Shown: positions 29,885-32,944 of the stretch, piece by piece
Position numbering within the stretch: the stretch's first letter is position 1
Layout: each line of letters opens with the position of its first letter
Source of the DNA: Deferribacterales bacterium UBA4806
Lineage (GTDB): Bacteria > Chrysiogenota > Deferribacteres > Deferribacterales > UBA228
Length of the DNA stretch: 32,944 nt
Direction of reading: 5' to 3'
NCBI GenBank assembly: GCA_002402635.1
Contig: DHGE01000020.1
Span: 1 to 32,944 of the forward strand
Notes under the pieces: model-generated
Database searches by the model: none
What the model saw: only the letters and a program-made list of their open reading frames with translations
What the model was told of the DNA's origin: nothing
Program-made: the position numbers and the translations under genes

Positions 29885-31569
29885 AATTAGGTGAAATTTT
29901 AATAAAAAAAGGTTTGCTTACTAAAGAGAGACTTCAAGAAGCTTTAGATATTCAAGTTCAGAGAGGTGGAAAAATTGGATCTATTCTGGCTTCTCTGAAT
30001 TATGTGGATAAAGATAAAGTAGGAGAAGCACTTAGTGAACAATTTGGAGTTCCCTATATAGATTTGCGCAGAAAAACGATTCCAGACAGTGTATTAGAAC
30101 TAATTCCTGATGATATTTGTAAAAAATACAATGTACTCCCTTTTAGCCTTGAAGGTAAGAAATTAAAAGTTGCTATGGCAGATCCTCTAAATGTATTCGC
30201 TTTAGAAGAATTAAGGTTTATAACGGGAAAAACTATAGAACCTTATGTTGAGCTTGAAAGATATGTAAAGAATTCTATTGAAACAAAGAAGGGTAGAACA
30301 AAATTAAGAAATGTGATAAGTGAAGAAACCTTTTCTGATTTTGACATTGCAGAAGTATCAGAGTCTATAATTGATCTTGATAGCTTAAGAGTGGAGGCTG
30401 AGGATGCCCCTGTAATTAAGTTAGTTAATACAGTACTAACAGATGCCGTTAATAAAAATGCATCTGATATACATTTTGAACCCTATGAGAAGATTTTTCG
30501 TATAAGATTACGTATTGATGGAGTATTAAGGGATTATTTACACCCTCCTTTAAAGATAAAGAATGCAATTGTTTCTCGTATTAAAATTTTAGCGCATTTA
30601 GATATTGCTGAAAGGAGATTACCACAGGATGGAAGAATGAATCTTAAAGTTGGTAGTAGAGAAATTGATGTGCGTGTATCTATTATTCCAACGATTTATG
30701 GTGAGAAAGTTGTTTTAAGGCTTTTAAATAAAACTTCTAGCTTGTTAAGCTTAGAAGAGTTGGGTTTTGACAAATATAGTATGGAAATATTTACAAGAGC
30801 AATAATGAAACCATATGGTATGATTTTAATGACAGGCCCTACTGGTAGCGGAAAATCAACAACTCTTTATGCTGCTTTGAGTAGATTAAATACACCTGAG
30901 GTAAATATAATGACTGCAGAGGATCCTGTGGAATATAATATCTCTGGTGTAAACCAGGTACATATGAAAGAAGATATAGGATTAAATTTCGCAACTGCAC
31001 TGAGATCATTTTTAAGACAGGACCCTGATATTATAATGGTGGGTGAAATAAGAGATTTTGAAACTGCAGAAGTGGCAATAAAGGCAGCTCTTACTGGACA
31101 CCTAGTTTTCTCTACTCTTCATACAAATGATGCTCCGAGTAGCGCTACAAGGTTAATCAATATGGGGATTGAACCATTTTTAGTTGCCTCTTCAGTGAAT
31201 CTTATTGCAGCTCAAAGGCTTGTGAGAAAGGTTTGTAAAGGTTGCTCTGATTTAGATAGTTCAATTAGTAAAGATTTTCTTTTAAATATGGGTTTTTTAT
31301 CTGACGAAGTTGATACATTTATCCCTGTTAAGGGTAAAGGTTGTGATTTATGTGATGGTTCAGGTTACAGAGGTAGAATTGCTCTATTTGAGGTTATGGA
31401 AATAACAGAGAACATTGCAAATATGATTTTAAGAGGGGCAACTACCTATGAGTTAAAAGAAACAGCAATAAAAGAGGGTATGTTAACATTGAGAAGAACA
31501 GGTCTTGATAAAATAAAAGCTGGAATGACTACTGTTGAAGAAGTAGTTAGAATTACTGTTAGCGATTAG
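29881..31569 (+). CDS. pilB: Type IV pilus assembly ATPase PilB
   Basis: 562 residues, full length. Two-part MshEN/GspE-II N-terminal domain (about 1-140: LGEILIKKGLLTKERLQEAL; GVPYIDLRRKTIPDSVLELIP), then the motor: Walker A GPTGSGKST (319-327), Asp box region, Walker B IIMVGE (384-389) with the His box around GHLVFSTLHTND, and the zinc-binding tetracysteine C452/C455 and C488/C491 (VCKGC; GCDLC then DGSGYRGRI). It powers pilus extension at the inner membrane. The MshEN domain may bind cyclic di-GMP in some relatives; RLQEAL and LGxxLV-like patterns are visible, but binding is untested. It is followed by pilT after 28 nt. Confidence 0.96.
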   Translation: MKLGEILIKKGLLTKERLQEALDIQVQRGGKIGSILASLNYVDKDKVGEALSEQFGVPYIDLRRKTIPDSVLELIPDDICKKYNVLPFSLEGKKLKVAMADPLNVFALEELRFITGKTIEPYVELERYVKNSIETKKGRTKLRNVISEETFSDFDIAEVSESIIDLDSLRVEAEDAPVIKLVNTVLTDAVNKNASDIHFEPYEKIFRIRLRIDGVLRDYLHPPLKIKNAIVSRIKILAHLDIAERRLPQDGRMNLKVGSREIDVRVSIIPTIYGEKVVLRLLNKTSSLLSLEELGFDKYSMEIFTRAIMKPYGMILMTGPTGSGKSTTLYAALSRLNTPEVNIMTAEDPVEYNISGVNQVHMKEDIGLNFATALRSFLRQDPDIIMVGEIRDFETAEVAIKAALTGHLVFSTLHTNDAPSSATRLINMGIEPFLVASSVNLIAAQRLVRKVCKGCSDLDSSISKDFLLNMGFLSDEVDTFIPVKGKGCDLCDGSGYRGRIALFEVMEITENIANMILRGATTYELKETAIKEGMLTLRRTGLDKIKAGMTTVEEVVRITVSD

Positions 31570-31597
31570 ATTGAAACGCAATATTTGAGGAGTTTTT

Positions 31598-32686
31598 ATG
31601 TATGTAATGAAGGACTTGTTAGAGAAAATGGTTGAATATGATGCAACAGATTTGCATATAACTGTTGGCTCAACGCCAATTTATAGGGTCTCAGGAGATC
31701 TTGTGAGGTTAGATGGAGATAGGCTATCTCCTGATGATTCAAAAAGGCTATGCTATAGTGTTTTGACGGATTTCCAAAAGAAAAAGTTGGAAGAAAACTG
31801 GGAGTTAGATGCTTCCTTTGGGATTGAAGGGGTTAGTAGATTTAGAACTAATATTTTTTTTCAAAGAGGATCAATTGCAGGTGCCTTTAGAAGAATTCCC
31901 TTTGAGATTTTAAAGTTTGATGCATTAGGATTGCCACCTATAGCAGAAACTTTTTGTAATAAACCAAGGGGATTGATATTAGTTACTGGGCCTACAGGTA
32001 GTGGTAAGTCAACAACTCTTGCTGCTATGATAGATAAGATAAATAACGAACAGAGAGTACATATAGTTACTGTGGAGGATCCTATAGAGTATTTACACAA
32101 ACATAAGCAAGCAATTGTCAATCAAAGAGAAGTAAACTCTGATACTAAAGATTTTAATGTAGCTTTAAAATATATATTAAGACAAGATCCAGATGTTGTT
32201 TTAGTAGGTGAATTAAGAGATCTAGAGACAATCGAGGCTGCTTTAAGGGTTGCTGAAACTGGGCATTTAACCTTCGCAACATTGCACACAAATAATGCTA
32301 TAAACACTATTAACAGAATAATAGATGTTTTTCCTCCTCATCAACAACAACAAGTAAGGGTTCAATTATCCTTTGTTATTGAAGGAGTTATATCTCAGCA
32401 ACTTCTACCAAGGAGAGACACTAAAGGACTGTGCCTTGCAGTTGAAGTTTTAGTTGCTAATCACGCTGTTAGAAATTTAATTAGAGATAGCAAAGTACAT
32501 CAAATTTATTCGATAATGCAAGCTGGTCAGAAAGAGCATGGCATGTTAACAATGAGCCAATCACTATTTAATCTTTATTTCAAAAAAAATATAAATGAAG
32601 AGGATGCTATAGAAAGAGCGGTATATCCAGAAGAAGTAAGAACAATGATTAACAAGGTGAAGATCAATACTTCCGGTAGGTTTTAA
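31598..32686 (+). CDS. pilT: Type IV pilus retraction ATPase PilT
   Basis: 362 residues, normal length. Walker A GPTGSGKST (131-139), Walker B VVLVGELRD, GHLTFATLHTNNA (His box), and the retraction signature VRNLIRDSK close to the usual AIRNLIRE. N-terminal ATDLHITVGSTPIYRVSGDL is typical PilT. It disassembles pili, powering twitching motility and DNA uptake. GAGGAG (31587-31592) is 5 nt before the ATG. The stop overlaps the pilC start by one base (TAATG). pilB-pilT-pilC order matches known type IV pilus clusters. Confidence 0.97.
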   Translation: MYVMKDLLEKMVEYDATDLHITVGSTPIYRVSGDLVRLDGDRLSPDDSKRLCYSVLTDFQKKKLEENWELDASFGIEGVSRFRTNIFFQRGSIAGAFRRIPFEILKFDALGLPPIAETFCNKPRGLILVTGPTGSGKSTTLAAMIDKINNEQRVHIVTVEDPIEYLHKHKQAIVNQREVNSDTKDFNVALKYILRQDPDVVLVGELRDLETIEAALRVAETGHLTFATLHTNNAINTINRIIDVFPPHQQQQVRVQLSFVIEGVISQQLLPRRDTKGLCLAVEVLVANHAVRNLIRDSKVHQIYSIMQAGQKEHGMLTMSQSLFNLYFKKNINEEDAIERAVYPEEVRTMINKVKINTSGRF

Positions 32687-32944
32687 TGAAATATATCTAT
32701 AAGGGCCTAGAGATAAATAATAGGAGAAAGGTGAGTGGACTTATAGAGGCAGATGATGAAAGAGATGCAAGAATCATATTAAGAAATAAGGGTATTGATG
32801 TTATTTCTATAAAACGTGACTGGAAAAGCATTGAGATAAAATTTCGCAGAGAAAAAATAAAAATATACGATACTGCTGTGGCAAGTAGGCAACTAGCGGC
32901 AATGATAGGAGCAGGGCTACCCTTAGCTAGGGCATTGGAAATAT
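32686..32944 (+). CDS. pilC: Type IV pilus inner-membrane platform protein PilC (partial, 5' end)
   Basis: Only the first ~86 codons are inside the window; the frame is open to the edge. The start ATG shares its A with the pilT stop. The translation begins with the usual Y-x-Y-K-G pattern (KYIYKGLEI) and SGLIEADDERDARIILRNKG, then the T2SSF/PilC motif ASRQLAAMIGAGLPLARALEI at the window end. The protein anchors PilB/PilT motors to the pilus base. Family placement is strong despite the cut. Confidence 0.92.
   Translation, partial: MKYIYKGLEINNRRKVSGLIEADDERDARIILRNKGIDVISIKRDWKSIEIKFRREKIKIYDTAVASRQLAAMIGAGLPLARALEI

Noticed and set aside
1..32944. CRISPR arrays, tRNA or rRNA genes, insertion sequences, phage genes
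   Set aside because: No regularly spaced direct repeats, cloverleaf-like GC-rich blocks, transposase or integrase motifs were seen on reading both strands.

Overview
The window is AT-rich bacterial chromosome, almost completely coding. I see no rRNA, tRNA, CRISPR array, insertion sequence or prophage gene. The gene set suggests a Gram-negative-type, low-GC bacterium: Hfq, type IV pilus ATPases, a BepA-like M48 lipoprotein protease, PtsP, GreA, and DUF502, DUF4416 and DUF4911 proteins. Gene style resembles Deferribacterota (Deferribacter or a relative), but this is recall of gene style, not a search, and should be held loosely.

Region 1 (1-6896) is an accessory metabolic island. HyuA and HyuB (hydantoinase/oxoprolinase type) and a YcsI/D-glutamate-cyclase-like protein (DUF1445) are on the plus strand. 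They converge on two minus-strand membrane transporters: a YcsG-type NRAMP relative without the NRAMP metal ligands, and a UlaA/SgaT-like EIIC permease whose reading frame is broken at a run of eight T (minus strand). The set recalls the Bacillus ycsF-ycsG-ycsI-kip (5-oxoprolinase) neighbourhood and suggests uptake and ring-opening of a cyclic amide such as a 5-oxoproline-like compound.

Region 2 (6897-13709) is a mixed stretch with real intergenic gaps. It holds a small double-CxxC zinc-ribbon protein, GAF-EI (PtsP), a CBS-pair protein with a crotonase-fold protein lacking both catalytic glutamates, an M48 metalloprotease with TPRs, and a periplasmic DsbA/DsbC-like thioredoxin protein. Several minus-strand genes here and in region 1 have no Shine-Dalgarno sequence and carry a -10-like hexamer 7-9 nt before the ATG.

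Region 3 (13710-32944) is about 19 kb of tightly packed plus-strand housekeeping genes, 25 in a row with no gap above 47 bp: accA, mutL, miaA, hfq, DUF4416, ftsB-like, xseA, greA, pgsA, DUF362-ferredoxin, plsY, ribD, ribE, ribBA, ribH, nusB, an unknown gene, DUF4911, a YhaM-like nuclease, upp, DUF502, aroE, pilB, pilT and pilC (cut by the window edge). Many junctions are 4- or 8-nt stop/start overlaps, indicating translational coupling. The themes are fatty-acid and phospholipid synthesis, DNA repair, RNA metabolism, a complete riboflavin pathway without a visible FMN riboswitch, and the start of a type IV pilus motor cluster.

The best candidates for something new are the hyuAB/DUF1445/two-transporter island, the frameshift in its EIIC gene, the crotonase homologue without catalytic Glu residues, and the uncharacterised gene pair between nusB and the YhaM-like gene.
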